A stretch of 64,000 bases of DNA from Duganella sp. BJB476 (GTDB lineage: Bacteria; Pseudomonadota; Gammaproteobacteria; Burkholderiales; Burkholderiaceae_D). The notes under the pieces were generated by a model. The model had not been told where the DNA came from and ran no database searches. It worked only from the letters and a program-made list of their open reading frames with translations. Of this stretch, positions 1 through 9,268 are shown piece by piece (the first letter of the stretch is position 1; each line of letters starts with the position of its first letter). A program made the translations under genes and the position numbers. The stretch spans positions 310,001-374,000 of the forward strand of contig NZ_QVIO01000001.1 of assembly GCF_003416895.1 (NCBI RefSeq), given 5' to 3'.

Positions 1-481
1 GCGCGCCGGTGAAGCCGAGGAACAGCTTGCCGTCGCCGTCGCCGTAGACCATTTGCTGGCCGTTCCAGAAGGCGTTGTTGAACTTGCTCAGGTAGTGGAC
101 GGTGGAATCGATGCGCAAGCCCTTGTTGTCGATGGAGTTGCGCTTGAGGACTTCGCGATAGAAATCGTAGGTGGCGCCGGCGCCGTCGTAGGCCTGGTTG
201 ACGGAGGCATCGGCCACCGCCAGGCCGCCTTCGCTGCGCGCCAGCTTGCCGGGCAGGGTGGATTTGTGGTGGGCGTCGAAGATCGTACGGCGTTTCTCGC
301 CGACCGAGGCGATGCCGGCCACGACCGGCGTGATCGAGCGCTGGCCCCGCAGGTAGGCCGAGGTTTCGCACTGGTCCAGCAGCAGGCTACGGTCCGCCGG
401 CGAGGCGGCGGCATCTGCCAGTTTGCGCAGCATATTGGACGGGATGATGAAGCAAGTGCAGCTGTGCGGCTCGGTCGCCAT
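1..481 (-). CDS. Protealysin-type M4 neutral metalloprotease, N-terminal part (runs off left edge)
   Basis: About 160 N-terminal residues are present; the zinc-binding catalytic region lies beyond the edge. The product opens with a short Cys/Pro-rich segment (HSCTCFIIPSNML), the hallmark of the short protealysin-like propeptide. The mature M4 N-domain follows: a YDFYREVLKRNSID segment and then NAFWNGQQMVYGDGDG, which is the conserved M4 region ahead of the HExxH helix. The start is ATG at 481, preceded by a clear AAGGAGA ribosome site. There is no classical signal peptide, as is usual for protealysins. Partners of such proteases, such as an emfourin inhibitor gene, would lie outside the window to the left. 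The family call is firm; the activity cannot be checked because the active site is missing here. Confidence 0.9.
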   Translation of the reverse strand, partial: MATEPHSCTCFIIPSNMLRKLADAAASPADRSLLLDQCETSAYLRGQRSITPVVAGIASVGEKRRTIFDAHHKSTLPGKLARSEGGLAVADASVNQAYDGAGATYDFYREVLKRNSIDNKGLRIDSTVHYLSKFNNAFWNGQQMVYGDGDGKLFLGFTGA

Positions 482-665
482 GACGTTCTCCTTCGGAGTT
501 GCAATAGTGCCTTCTTTATACACTTGTTTGCAGGGGCGGGACGGTACGATTGCCCGTGCAAAATGAGGCGCGCCCGTCTTCTTGTTGTGGAAATGATATT
601 CTTGGGGCAGTATGGGTATGTGGGCAAATAAATGAAAACCGACGTATGCACAGGGGGAATTTTAG

Positions 666-1142
666 ATGATACGGCCCGAACGGCTAACTGCTCAATTGGA
701 TGGGGATTTCGTGGTCTTCCTGATTGGCATGCGCATCAATAAGCTATGGAAAATTCACAAGTGGTTTCCGGTGATGAGTGCGATGCCTCGGATGTTGCGC
801 GAACTCGCGAGCACGTCCGACTCGGGTCTGCTCTCCTACGAAATGTGGTTCGGTCGCACGATCATCCTGGTTCAATACTGGCGCTCGGCTGAGCAGTTGC
901 TTTCCTACGCGACGAACAAAGACGCTGAACATCTTCCGGCATGGAAGAAATTTAACCAATCCGTGGGAACCTCCGGCGATGTCGGTATCTGGCACGAGAC
1001 ATATAAAATCTCGCCAGGTTCATCCGAGAATGTTTATGTCAACATGCCGCCTTTCGGACTGGGTAAAGCCGGGACCTTATATCCCGCATCCGGCAAGAGG
1101 TTCAGCGCCAGAGACCGCTTTCGAGGCGAGGAGCAGACTTAG
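666..1142 (+). CDS. DUF4188 domain-containing protein (monooxygenase-like fold)
   Basis: This 158-residue protein has the layout of the DUF4188 family: MIRPERLTAQLDGDFVVFLIG at the N-terminus, a central WKIHKWFPVM segment, then WFGRTIILVQYWRS and LPAWKKFNQ. Relatives are small alpha/beta-barrel proteins sometimes labelled monooxygenase-like; no reaction is established. A purine-rich AGGGGGAA site precedes the ATG. The next gene begins 2 nt after the stop, so the two are probably one operon with the alpha/beta hydrolase. Base composition is visibly AT-richer than most of the window, which may indicate a more recent arrival. No signal peptide or membrane segment is seen. Confidence 0.8.
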   Translation: MIRPERLTAQLDGDFVVFLIGMRINKLWKIHKWFPVMSAMPRMLRELASTSDSGLLSYEMWFGRTIILVQYWRSAEQLLSYATNKDAEHLPAWKKFNQSVGTSGDVGIWHETYKISPGSSENVYVNMPPFGLGKAGTLYPASGKRFSARDRFRGEEQT

Positions 1143-1144
1143 CC

Positions 1145-2122
1145 GTGGTGAATGAAATCAAAACAGCGGGCGCATTGAACGTAGCGACCTGGTTCAAATC
1201 GCCCAGATCCAGCATCATCTCGTTTGTGTTGGTTCTATTGATCGGAAACACTCCGGTACAGGCCGAGACCTGGCAACCGTCGTCGGGACAGGTGCAGGTG
1301 CCGATCTGGCCTGGCGCGGTACCTGATGCGATATCCGCTCCGAAGGCGGAGTCTGTTGCTCCCGGCGCCGGACACGGAGGATGGATCCAGGCTCGCGATG
1401 TCAACCAACCGACCATGACGGTGTACGCGCCCAAGGGCCAGAGCACCGGGGCGGCGGTGGTGGTATTTCCCGGCGGCGGATTCAAGGTGCTGGCCATGGA
1501 TTTGGAGGGCACGGAAATCTGCGACTGGCTGACATCGCGCGGCATCACCTGCGTGCTGCTCAAGTACCGCGTCCCCAACGGTAACCATTACTGGGACGAG
1601 AAATGCCATTGCCACGTGACGCCCAAGGTTCCGCGCGCGCTGCAGGACGCGCAGAGGACGATCAAGCTGGTTCGGTCCAGGGCTGAGGAGCTGCACATCA
1701 ATCCCGGCAAAATCGGCGTGATCGGCTTCTCGGCAGGCGGCTATCTGGTGGCGCAGACCAGCAACATTTTGGCGCCGATTTACAAGCCGGTCGATGAGAT
1801 TGACAAGGTCAGCAGCCATCCCGACTTTGCCATTGCGCTGTATCCGGGCCACCTGTGCCGCGCCGGCGGCAAGTTCGATTCCGGCATCCGCGTCACCGGG
1901 CAGGCGCCGCCGACGTTCCTGTTGCAAGCCTGGGATGATCCCGTCGATCCGATCTGCAACAGCACGCTCTATGCGCAGAAGCTAGACCAGGCGGGCGTAT
2001 CGACTGAGGTCCATCTGTTCGCCAAGGGCGGGCACGCCTTCGGCCTCAGGGATAAAGACCATCCGGTGTCGTCGTGGCCGTCGCTGGTGGAAAACTGGCT
2101 CAAGGATATCGGCATCCTGTAA
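1145..2122 (+). CDS. Secreted alpha/beta hydrolase (esterase/acetylxylan-esterase-like)
   Basis: A 325-residue exported hydrolase. An uncleaved-looking N-terminus leads into a hydrophobic signal (SIISFVLVLLIG...VQA). The catalytic layout is complete: the oxyanion-hole motif VVFPGGGF, the nucleophile elbow GFSAGG with Ser196, an acidic residue in WDDPVDPI, and His in KGGHAFG near the C-terminus. The family includes carbohydrate esterases often annotated as xylanase-associated; the substrate is unknown. The start is GTG at 1145, chosen because GAGGAG lies at good distance and the gene is coupled to the upstream DUF4188 stop. A small Cys/His cluster (EKCHCHV) near the middle is unusual and may form a disulfide. 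Confidence 0.85.
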   Translation: MVNEIKTAGALNVATWFKSPRSSIISFVLVLLIGNTPVQAETWQPSSGQVQVPIWPGAVPDAISAPKAESVAPGAGHGGWIQARDVNQPTMTVYAPKGQSTGAAVVVFPGGGFKVLAMDLEGTEICDWLTSRGITCVLLKYRVPNGNHYWDEKCHCHVTPKVPRALQDAQRTIKLVRSRAEELHINPGKIGVIGFSAGGYLVAQTSNILAPIYKPVDEIDKVSSHPDFAIALYPGHLCRAGGKFDSGIRVTGQAPPTFLLQAWDDPVDPICNSTLYAQKLDQAGVSTEVHLFAKGGHAFGLRDKDHPVSSWPSLVENWLKDIGIL

Positions 2123-2129
2123 GGGCAGC

Positions 2130-2351
2130 TCAGCGCGACCGGGCCTGGCGCAGCGGATCGAGCAGGCTGCGCAGGTCGTTGTGGTCGAGCTCGTACATCA
2201 GCGCGATCAGGCCGCCCAGTTCGCCGGAGGGAAAGCCCTCGCGCGCGAACCAGCCCAGGTAGTGGCCGGGCAGGTCGGCGATGACGCGGCCTTTGTATTT
2301 ACCGTAGGGCATTTCACGCGTCAGCAGCAGGGCAAGTTTTTCAGAATTCAT
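2130..2351 (-). CDS. DUF3820 family small protein
   Basis: A 73-residue cytoplasmic protein with the family core MPYGKYKGRVIADLP followed by YLGWFAREGFP and a leucine-rich C-terminus. This is the DUF3820 family, some members of which are labelled putative quorum-sensing-regulated virulence factors; the molecular role is not established. It points leftwards and is convergent with the hydrolase, with only 7 nt between the stops. Its start codon faces the small secreted-protein gene at 2392 across 40 nt, so the two share a compact divergent promoter. Confidence 0.8.
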   Translation of the reverse strand: MNSEKLALLLTREMPYGKYKGRVIADLPGHYLGWFAREGFPSGELGGLIALMYELDHNDLRSLLDPLRQARSR

Positions 2352-2391
2352 GCTATTTTAACTATCTTAACTCTGACCGAAGAGGACTGTC

Positions 2392-2733
2392 ATGTCATTC
2401 AAAGCCGTTTTGTTGGTGTGCGCCCTGGCCGCGCCGATGGTGGCGCAAGCCGATCCACAGCCTATCCCGGCCGCCAAGCGCGCCTACATCGGCGACTGGA
2501 AGGGCAAGGACATGGAGCTTAACATCGAAGCCGGCGGCAAGCTGCATTACAAGCGCAACCAGCCGGGCAAGAACCTCGATCTCAATGTCGATATCCTGGA
2601 GTTCAATGGCGATAACTTCGACGTTGGCGTCGGCATCCTCCGCAGCACCTTCGTCGTCACCCAGCCGCCACATCTGCAAGACAAAAAGATGAAGATGACC
2701 GTCGACGGCGTGGAACTGACCAAGGTGGAATGA
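2392..2733 (+). CDS. Small secreted hypothetical protein
   Basis: A 113-residue protein that I do not recognise. It has a clean signal peptide (MSFKAVLLVCALAAPMVAQA, cleavage before DPQP), then a short beta-rich domain with GDWKGKDMELNIEAGGKLHY and an alternating hydrophilic C-terminal half. The architecture suggests a small periplasmic lipocalin-like or single-sheet domain, but this is only inferred from the alternating pattern. AGAGGA precedes the ATG. It is divergent from the DUF3820 gene and is followed by an AT-rich gap of about 100 nt before the MFS exporter. Confidence 0.7.
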   Translation: MSFKAVLLVCALAAPMVAQADPQPIPAAKRAYIGDWKGKDMELNIEAGGKLHYKRNQPGKNLDLNVDILEFNGDNFDVGVGILRSTFVVTQPPHLQDKKMKMTVDGVELTKVE

Positions 2734-2836
2734 TTATTGTTGCCTGAGGATCAAAAATCTTTGCTATTTTCGAGTCTTTTTCTCATCAAAGAAAGTCCCG
2801 ATACTGCATGACATCAACTTTTCAGGAGTGAATGTC

Positions 2837-4048
2837 ATGCCTATTGCCTTGCTGGCGCTGACCATCAGCGCTTTTGCCATCGGGACCACCGAATTTGTCA
2901 TCGTCGGCCTGTTGCCGACCATCGCCGCCGATCTGGGCGTGAACCTGCCGTCGGCCGGCCTGCTGGTCAGCCTGTATGCGCTGGGCGTGGCCGTCGGCGC
3001 GCCGGTGCTGACCGCGCTGACCGGCAAGGTGCCGCGCAAGGCGTTGCTGGTGTCGCTGATGGTGTTGTTCACCCTCGGCAATCTGCTGGCGTGGAAAGCG
3101 CCCGGCTACGAATCGCTGGTGATCGCCCGCATCCTGACCGGCCTGGCGCATGGCGTGTTCTTCTCGATCGGCTCGACCATCGCCACCTCGCTGGTGCCGA
3201 AGGAAAAGGCCGCCAGTGCGATCGCCATCATGTTCACCGGCCTGACCGTGGCGCTGGTGACCGGCGTGCCGCTGGGCACCTTCATCGGCCAGCACTTCGG
3301 CTGGCGCGAGACTTTCCTGGCCGTGTCCGCGCTGGGCGTGCTGGCCTTCGTCGGCAGCCTGCTGTTCGTGCCGTCGACCATCAAGCACAGCAAGCCGGCC
3401 TCGCTGCTGCAACAGGTGAAGGTACTGGGTGAGCCGCGCCTGCTGCTGGTGTATGCGATCACCGCGCTGGGCTATGGCGGTTCCTTCACCGCCTTCACCT
3501 ACCTCGCGCCGATCCTGCAGGACGTCACCGGTTTCAGCGCCAATACCGTGGGCCTGGTGATGCTGGTGTACGGCGTCTCCGTCGCTGTGGGCAATATCTG
3601 GGGCGGCAAGCTGGCCGATAAGCGCGGCCCGATCGGCGCGCTGAAGATCATCTTCCTCGGCCTGGCCGCCGTGCTGTTCGTGCTGAGCGTTGCCGCGCCG
3701 TACAAATGGCTGGTGCTGGCGACCGTGCTGGCGTGGGGCGCCGTGGCCTTCGGTAATGTCGCTGGCTTGCAAGTGTATGTGGTGCAGCAGGCCGAGCACT
3801 TCACGCCGCGCGCCGTCGACGTGGCTTCCGGCTTGAACATCGCCGCCTTCAACGTCGGCATCGCCGGCGGCGCCTGGGGCGGAGGCCTGATCGTCGATCA
3901 CTTCGGCCTGGTGCATACCGGATGGGTCGGCGGCCTGGTGGTGCTGGGCGCGTTGGGACTGACCGTGCTGAGCGGCCGCCTGGACCGCCTGAATCCGCGT
4001 CCCGCCAGCGTCGGCGGCGAGAAATCGCTGCATGCGGTAGCCCACTAA
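2837..4048 (+). CDS. MFS transporter, DHA1-type drug/sugar efflux
   Basis: A 403-residue inner-membrane protein with about 12 hydrophobic segments and the DHA1 exporter signature: the N-terminal helix FAIGTTEFVIVGLLPTIA, the loop 2-3 region LTGKVPRKALL, and GLAHGVFFSIGSTIA in helix 4. It resembles AraJ/YdhP-like exporters, which expel drugs, sugars or metabolites using the proton gradient; the substrate cannot be read. I chose ATG 2837 rather than GTG 2828 because the AGGAG ribosome site at 2824-2828 would overlap the GTG but sits 8 nt before this ATG. It stands alone between short intergenic gaps. Confidence 0.9.
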   Translation: MPIALLALTISAFAIGTTEFVIVGLLPTIAADLGVNLPSAGLLVSLYALGVAVGAPVLTALTGKVPRKALLVSLMVLFTLGNLLAWKAPGYESLVIARILTGLAHGVFFSIGSTIATSLVPKEKAASAIAIMFTGLTVALVTGVPLGTFIGQHFGWRETFLAVSALGVLAFVGSLLFVPSTIKHSKPASLLQQVKVLGEPRLLLVYAITALGYGGSFTAFTYLAPILQDVTGFSANTVGLVMLVYGVSVAVGNIWGGKLADKRGPIGALKIIFLGLAAVLFVLSVAAPYKWLVLATVLAWGAVAFGNVAGLQVYVVQQAEHFTPRAVDVASGLNIAAFNVGIAGGAWGGGLIVDHFGLVHTGWVGGLVVLGALGLTVLSGRLDRLNPRPASVGGEKSLHAVAH

Positions 4049-4121
4049 AAAAGGGGACCGGCCGCGCAGCCAGCGCAGCCGGTGTATATTGGCGGCGAAT
4101 TGAATCATTGGATCGCCCCTC

Positions 4122-5567
4122 ATGTCTGCTGTTTCCCTGTTCTGTCTGGTCTTCGCCTATTTCGCCTTGCTGCTGGCCGTGGCCTGGCGCACCTCCCGCA
4201 ACGCCACCAACGACAGCTTCTTCATCGGTAACAAGCGCAGCAACTGGATGCTGGTCGCGTTCGGCATGGTCGGCACCACGCTGAGCGGGGTCACCTTCAT
4301 CAGCGTGCCCGGCGCCGTCGGCCGCGACGGCTTCGGCTACCTGCAAGTGATACTCGGCTATGTGCTCGGCTACATCGCCGTCGCTTACATTCTGCTGCCG
4401 CTGTACTACCGCCTCAAGCTGACCTCGATCTACAGCTATCTCGACCAGCGGCTGGGTCATCGCTCCTACCAGAGCGGCGCAGCGTTCTTCATCCTGTCGC
4501 GCACCCTGAGCGCGTCGGCGCGGCTGTACCTGGTGGTCAACATCCTGCAGGCGACCATCCTCGACAGCCTGGGTGTACCGTTCTGGCTGACCACGCTGGT
4601 GATCCTGACCATGATCCTGCTGTACACCTACGAAGGCGGCGTCAGGACCATCGTCTGGACCGACACGCTGCAAACCGCCGGCATGCTGCTGGGCCTGGTG
4701 ATCTGCGCCGGCTGGCTGCTGGGCCAACTGGACCTGAGCCTGCCCGCCAGCCTGGCGGCGATGGAAGCGCGCGGGCTGACCCACGTTGTCACCACCTCGG
4801 TCGACAGCCCCGCGTATTTCTGGAAGCAGTTGCTGGCCGGCTTCTTCATCGTGCTGGCGATGACCGGCATGGACCAAGAGATCATGCAGAAAAACATCTC
4901 CGTCCAGACGCTGCGCGATTCGCAAAAGAACATGCTGCTGCTGACCGTGATCCTGACCGGCGTGCTGCTGCTGTTCATGTTCCTCGGCGGCCTGCTGAGC
5001 CTGTACGCGCCCACGGTGGGCCTGGCGGCGACCGGCGACAAGCTGTTCCCGGCCGTGGTGATGCAGCACATGCCGGCCGCCGTGCAGCTGATCTTCTTCA
5101 TCGGCCTGGTCTCCGCGCTGTTCCCCAGCGCGGACGGCGCCATGACCGCGCTGACCTCGAGCTTCTGCATCGACATCCTCGGCATGCAGCGCCGCGCCGA
5201 CCTGCCGGAAGCGGCCAAGGTGGGCCTGCGCCACCGCATCCACCTGGGCTTCGGCGCGCTGTTCCTGCTGCTGGTGCTGCTGTTCAAATGGCTGGACAAC
5301 GCCAGCATGATCGGCCTTGTACTGAAGCTGACCGGCTATACCTATGGCCCATTGCTAGGCCTGTTCGCCTTCGGCATCCTGACCCGCCGCAGCGTGCGCG
5401 ACCGCTGGGTACCGCTGGTGGCGCTGGCCGGGCCGACCCTGTGCTATGTTATTGATTACAATCAACAATTGCTGTTTGGCAGCTATCGTCTGGGCCTGGA
5501 GCTGCTTATCATGAACGGATTGCTGGTGTTCACCGGGTTGCTGCTGATATCCAAACCGAGACAGTAA
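4122..5567 (+). CDS. Sodium:solute symporter (SSS family)
   Basis: A 481-residue membrane protein with about 13 hydrophobic helices. SSS-family features include the N-terminal FIGNKRSNWMLVAFGMVGT segment (TM1-TM2), the conserved TYEGGVRTIVWTDTLQ loop (TM5-TM6), and the GMDQEIMQKNIS stretch typical of the family. These proteins couple sodium influx to uptake of sugars, carboxylates, proline or similar solutes; the substrate is not deducible. The start ATG follows an AT-rich 70-nt gap after the MFS gene. SppA begins 51 nt downstream on the same strand, so it may be read through from here. Confidence 0.9.
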   Translation: MSAVSLFCLVFAYFALLLAVAWRTSRNATNDSFFIGNKRSNWMLVAFGMVGTTLSGVTFISVPGAVGRDGFGYLQVILGYVLGYIAVAYILLPLYYRLKLTSIYSYLDQRLGHRSYQSGAAFFILSRTLSASARLYLVVNILQATILDSLGVPFWLTTLVILTMILLYTYEGGVRTIVWTDTLQTAGMLLGLVICAGWLLGQLDLSLPASLAAMEARGLTHVVTTSVDSPAYFWKQLLAGFFIVLAMTGMDQEIMQKNISVQTLRDSQKNMLLLTVILTGVLLLFMFLGGLLSLYAPTVGLAATGDKLFPAVVMQHMPAAVQLIFFIGLVSALFPSADGAMTALTSSFCIDILGMQRRADLPEAAKVGLRHRIHLGFGALFLLLVLLFKWLDNASMIGLVLKLTGYTYGPLLGLFAFGILTRRSVRDRWVPLVALAGPTLCYVIDYNQQLLFGSYRLGLELLIMNGLLVFTGLLLISKPRQ

Positions 5568-5618
5568 CGATGGCATGCAGTATCATTCTTGCAAATTACG
5601 CAATCACTTGGAGTACAA

Positions 5619-7490
5619 ATGAGCAGATCCCCGTTTTCCTACATTCGTAGCGGCTTCGCCTTTTGCTGGCGCGCGCTGGACACCGGCCGCCGCGCGGTGC
5701 TGAACCTGTTGTTCCTGCTGGTGCTGATTATTCTGCTGTACGCCATCTTCGGCGGCGGCGCCAAGCCGCTGTCGCCCAAGACCACGCTGGTGCTGAACCT
5801 GAAGGGCCAGCTGGTCGAACAGTCCAACACCAACGCGCGCGACGCGTTGCTGACCAGCGTGCGCGGCGGCGAGACCCACAAGATGATGCAGCTGCGCGAC
5901 GTGCTGTCCGTGCTGGAGACGGCCGCCAAGGATCCCGAGATCACCGGCGCCGTGCTGTTGACCGACGAGATGGAAGGCGGCGGCCAGGCCATGCTGCGCG
6001 AAGTGGCGGCCGGCATCGAGCGCTTCAAGGCCTCCGGCAAGCCGGTGGTGGCTTGGGGCTCCAGCTACGACCAACGCCAGTACCTGCTGGCCGCGCACGC
6101 CAGCGAGGTGTATCTGCACCCGATGGGCATGGTGCTGCTGGAAGGCTTCGGCCGCTATCGCAACTACTACCGTGATGCGCTCGACAAACTGGGCGTGACG
6201 GTCAATCTGCTGCGCGTCGGCACCTACAAGAGCTTCGGCGAACCGTACATCGCCAACGGCCCGTCGCCGGCGGCGGTCGAGGCGGAGTCCTACCTGAACA
6301 ACGCGCTGTGGGCTTCCTACACCGGCGACATCGAGAAGGCGCGCAAGCTGCCGGACGGCCAGGTCATGAAGACCATCAACGACCTGCCTGCACAAGTGGC
6401 CGCAGTCAATGGCGACCTGGCCAAGCTGACGCTGTCGGCCAAGCTGGTCGACGGCCTGAAAACCAAGGACGAAGTGCGCGACATGATGATCAAGCGCGGC
6501 GCGCGCGACACCGAAGGCAAGAGCTTCCGCCAGATCAGCTTTGACGACTACCTGGCCCGCGTGCACACCAAGTTCACCGGCGACGCCATCGGCGTGATCG
6601 TGGCGCAGGGCGAGATCAGCGACGGCACCGCCGGTCCGGGCGCCATCGGCGGCGACTCCACCTCCAAGCTGATACGCGCCGCGCGCGAGGACGACCATAT
6701 CAAGGCCGTGGTGCTGCGCGTCGATTCGCCTGGCGGCAGCGCCTTCGCTTCGGAACTGATCCGCCGCGAGCTGGAACTGACCCGCGCCGCCGGCAAGCCG
6801 GTGGTGGTCTCGATGGGTAACGTCGCCGCATCCGGCGGCTACTGGATCTCGATGTCGTCGGACGAAGTGATCGCCGACCCGAACACCATCACCGGCTCGA
6901 TCGGCGTGTTCGCCATCCTGCCGACCGCCGACAAGGTGATCGACAAGCTGGGCATCCACACCGCCGGCCAGCCGACCACCTGGCTGGGCGACGCCGGCAA
7001 TCCACTGCGTCCGCTGGACCCGCGCTTCGGCCAGGTGATCCAGGGCAGCATCAACCACATCTACGCCGAGTTCACCGGCCGCGCCGCCAAGGCCCGCAAG
7101 ACCACGCCGGAGAAAATCGACGCCGTGGCGCAGGGCCGCGTATGGACCGGCGCGCAAGCCAAGGAGCGTGGCCTGGTCGACACGCTGGGCAGCTACAACG
7201 ACGCGCTCAAATCGGCCGCCAAGCGCGCCAAGCTGACCGACTACCGCGTGGTGTATATCGAACGCGAAGCCAGCAAGTTTGATCGCATCATCGAAATGGT
7301 CGGTGGTTCGGCTGCGCAGGCGGTGGCGCAGGCCATCGGCGCGCAGGTCAAGCTGGGCGTGACCGCCAGCACCGGCCTGCCGCCTAATGCGGCGGCCGGC
7401 ATCGTCAACGACCTGGGTTGGCTGTCGGAGATCACGGCGGCGCACAAGCCGTTCACCGCGATCACCCACTGCCTGTGCGAATCGCCTTGA
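5619..7490 (+). CDS. sppA: Signal peptide peptidase SppA, 67K type
   Basis: A 623-residue membrane-anchored serine/lysine protease that degrades cleaved signal peptides. A single N-terminal membrane segment (about residues 23-42) precedes two tandem ClpP-like halves. The general-base lysine is K204 in [10 protein letters not shown] of the first half and the nucleophile is S405 in VAASGGYW of the second half; both positions match the long two-domain enteric enzyme. GSIGVF and VDSPGGSA are also present. The start is ATG 5619, where GGAG lies 5-6 nt upstream; a longer TTG reading from 5589 has no ribosome site. The GNAT gene starts 1 nt after the stop. Confidence 0.96.
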   Translation: MSRSPFSYIRSGFAFCWRALDTGRRAVLNLLFLLVLIILLYAIFGGGAKPLSPKTTLVLNLKGQLVEQSNTNARDALLTSVRGGETHKMMQLRDVLSVLETAAKDPEITGAVLLTDEMEGGGQAMLREVAAGIERFKASGKPVVAWGSSYDQRQYLLAAHASEVYLHPMGMVLLEGFGRYRNYYRDALDKLGVTVNLLRVGTYKSFGEPYIANGPSPAAVEAESYLNNALWASYTGDIEKARKLPDGQVMKTINDLPAQVAAVNGDLAKLTLSAKLVDGLKTKDEVRDMMIKRGARDTEGKSFRQISFDDYLARVHTKFTGDAIGVIVAQGEISDGTAGPGAIGGDSTSKLIRAAREDDHIKAVVLRVDSPGGSAFASELIRRELELTRAAGKPVVVSMGNVAASGGYWISMSSDEVIADPNTITGSIGVFAILPTADKVIDKLGIHTAGQPTTWLGDAGNPLRPLDPRFGQVIQGSINHIYAEFTGRAAKARKTTPEKIDAVAQGRVWTGAQAKERGLVDTLGSYNDALKSAAKRAKLTDYRVVYIEREASKFDRIIEMVGGSAAQAVAQAIGAQVKLGVTASTGLPPNAAAGIVNDLGWLSEITAAHKPFTAITHCLCESP

Positions 7491-7491
7491 T

Positions 7492-8028
7492 ATGAGCGGC
7501 GAGATCGCCATCCGCGCCGCAATGCGCGGCGACGAGGAGGCCTTGTCCGCAGTGGGCAAGGCCAGCTTCCTCGAAGCGTTTGCCGGCATCCTCGATGGCG
7601 GCGACATCATCGCCCACTGCGAGCGTCAGCACGCAACGTCCGTCTACCGCGACTGGCTGGCCGACGACACCATGCGCATCTGGCTGGCGGAAGCCACGCC
7701 GGGCAGGGCGCCGATAGGCTATCTGGTGCTGGCGCCGGCCAAGCTGCCGGTGGCCGATCCGCGCGCGGACGACCTGGAAATCAAACGCATCTACCTGCTG
7801 CACCGTTTTCACGGACAGCGTGTCGGCAAGCGCTTGATGGATGCGGCGGTGGCGGAGGCGCGCGCACGCGGCGCGGGCCGCGTGCTGCTGGGCGTCTATG
7901 CCGGTAACCACGATGCGCTGGCGTTCTACCAGCGCTGCGGCTTTGAACGTATCGGCCAACGCACCTTCCGCGTCGGCGATACCGATTACGACGACATCAT
8001 GCTGGCGTTGTCGCTAACGGCAGCGTAA
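7492..8028 (+). CDS. GNAT family N-acetyltransferase
   Basis: A 178-residue protein with the GNAT fold. Motif A is the acetyl-CoA-binding RFHGQRVGKRLM (consensus Q/RxxGxG/A) and motif B is NHDALAFYQRCGFERIG. Such enzymes transfer acetyl from acetyl-CoA to an amine on a small molecule or protein; the acceptor is unknown. The ATG overlaps the end of sppA closely, so it is co-transcribed with that gene. The 3' end overlaps the convergent cpxA-like kinase by 32 nt with no terminator visible between them. Confidence 0.9.
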   Translation: MSGEIAIRAAMRGDEEALSAVGKASFLEAFAGILDGGDIIAHCERQHATSVYRDWLADDTMRIWLAEATPGRAPIGYLVLAPAKLPVADPRADDLEIKRIYLLHRFHGQRVGKRLMDAAVAEARARGAGRVLLGVYAGNHDALAFYQRCGFERIGQRTFRVGDTDYDDIMLALSLTAA

Positions 8029-9268
8029 TTTCGAAACTGCTGCGGCCATCGGGCATCAGCACGCAACGGGCCTCGCCGTCGTGACGGCGGGCGATCTGGC
8101 GCACCAGCGCCAGGCCGAGGCCCGCACCGCTGTTGTCGCGCGTGCCGCGCCGGCGATAGAACGGTTCAAACACCCGCTCGAATTCCGCTTCCGGTATCCC
8201 CGGACCACTATCCCAAACCGCCAGCGTGGCCAGCCCCTCGTCGCAGGCGATGGTGACTTGCGCCGGCGGCACGCCGTGGCGGTGCGCGTTCTCCAGCAGG
8301 TTGCGCAGCAGCCGGCGCAGCAAGCGCGGGTCGCCCTGCATCACGGCGGAGGCGCCGTTGAGCACCGCGTCGTCGTAGCGCGCGCATTCCTCGGCGGCCA
8401 GCGCCAACAGATCCAGTTCTTCCAGTTCCGCGTTGTCGCAGACGGCGCCGAGGCGGCTGGCCAGCAGGATCTCGTCCAGCAGGTCGTTCAACTCGGCGAT
8501 GTCCTGTTCCAATCCGGCGCGGCGCTTGGGATCGACGCCGTCCTTGATCAGCTCCAGCGCCAGGCGGATGCGCGCCAGCGGCGTGCGCAGCTCGTGCGAG
8601 GCGTTGGCCAGCAGCGTCTTGTGCGCGCCGACCAGTTGTTCGATCTGGTCGGCGGCGCGGTTGAAGCTTTGCGCCAGCCGCGCGATTTCGTCCTTGCCTT
8701 CGACCGGCACGCGCGCCGTCAGGTCGCCGGCGCCCAGCGATTCCACGCCTTGCTGCAAGCGCTCCAGCCGCTTGGTCAGCCGTCGCACCAGCGGGAAGGC
8801 GGCGATGCCTATGCCCAGCGCCAGCAGCAGCAAGGCGTTGTGCAGCATGGCCTTGGGCCGCGTGAAGCCCAGCGGTTCGCTGGATAGCAAGCGGCGGCCG
8901 TCCGGCAGGTGCACATAGGATTCGGGCGGCGGTCCGCCCATGCTGTGCTGTTTCCAATGATGCGAGGAGATGGGCATGCCGACCACCGCCAATTGCTCCC
9001 AGTTGCGGGTGTAGAGCGTCATGTGCGCATCCAGGCCGGCGGCCATGCGCTCCAGCGCGGCCTGCTGTTCGGCCGGCGGCGCACTGGCCGGCGCCAGCGA
9101 ATTCTGGATCACCATTGCCAGCGTGGCGTTGGAGCGTTCCAGCGGCCCGCCGCTGCGGTTCCATACCAGCACCACCGCCAGCGCGAACAGCAGCAGGCTG
9201 AAAAGCAGGGCCACGTAAAAGCGGAAGTAGAGGCGCGGCAGGCCCCAGCTGAAGCGCGAGGCGGCCAT
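7997..9268 (-). CDS. cpxA: Sensor histidine kinase, CpxA-like
   Basis: A 423-residue inner-membrane kinase. TM1 is at about 17-36, followed by a periplasmic sensor of about 100 residues, TM2 near 143-160, and a HAMP linker (LERLQQGVESLGAGDLTARV). The HisKA H-box ASHELRTPLARIRL has phospho-acceptor H225; the ATPase has N-box NLLENAHRHG, DSGPGIP, and a GAGLGLALV G2 box. It overlaps the response regulator stop by 1 nt (TGATG). The CpxA assignment is inferred from context: it is downstream of a Spy/CpxP-like gene and a regulator, next to a GTAAA-N5-GTAAA box and an Mdt efflux operon. Sequence alone would allow a related PfeS/RstB-type kinase. Confidence 0.85.
   Translation of the reverse strand: MAASRFSWGLPRLYFRFYVALLFSLLLFALAVVLVWNRSGGPLERSNATLAMVIQNSLAPASAPPAEQQAALERMAAGLDAHMTLYTRNWEQLAVVGMPISSHHWKQHSMGGPPPESYVHLPDGRRLLSSEPLGFTRPKAMLHNALLLLALGIGIAAFPLVRRLTKRLERLQQGVESLGAGDLTARVPVEGKDEIARLAQSFNRAADQIEQLVGAHKTLLANASHELRTPLARIRLALELIKDGVDPKRRAGLEQDIAELNDLLDEILLASRLGAVCDNAELEELDLLALAAEECARYDDAVLNGASAVMQGDPRLLRRLLRNLLENAHRHGVPPAQVTIACDEGLATLAVWDSGPGIPEAEFERVFEPFYRRRGTRDNSGAGLGLALVRQIARRHDGEARCVLMPDGRSSFEITLPLATTPA

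Noticed and set aside
88..651. Leftward 187-codon open frame overlapping the protease start
   Set aside because: It is in a different frame from the M4 protease, is Arg/Ser/Pro-rich and has no family motif; the protease frame has a ribosome site and propeptide.
4049..4121. GC-rich inverted repeat after the MFS gene (CCGGC/GCCGG) as a terminator
   Set aside because: The loop is long, the stem only 5 bp and there is no T-run.
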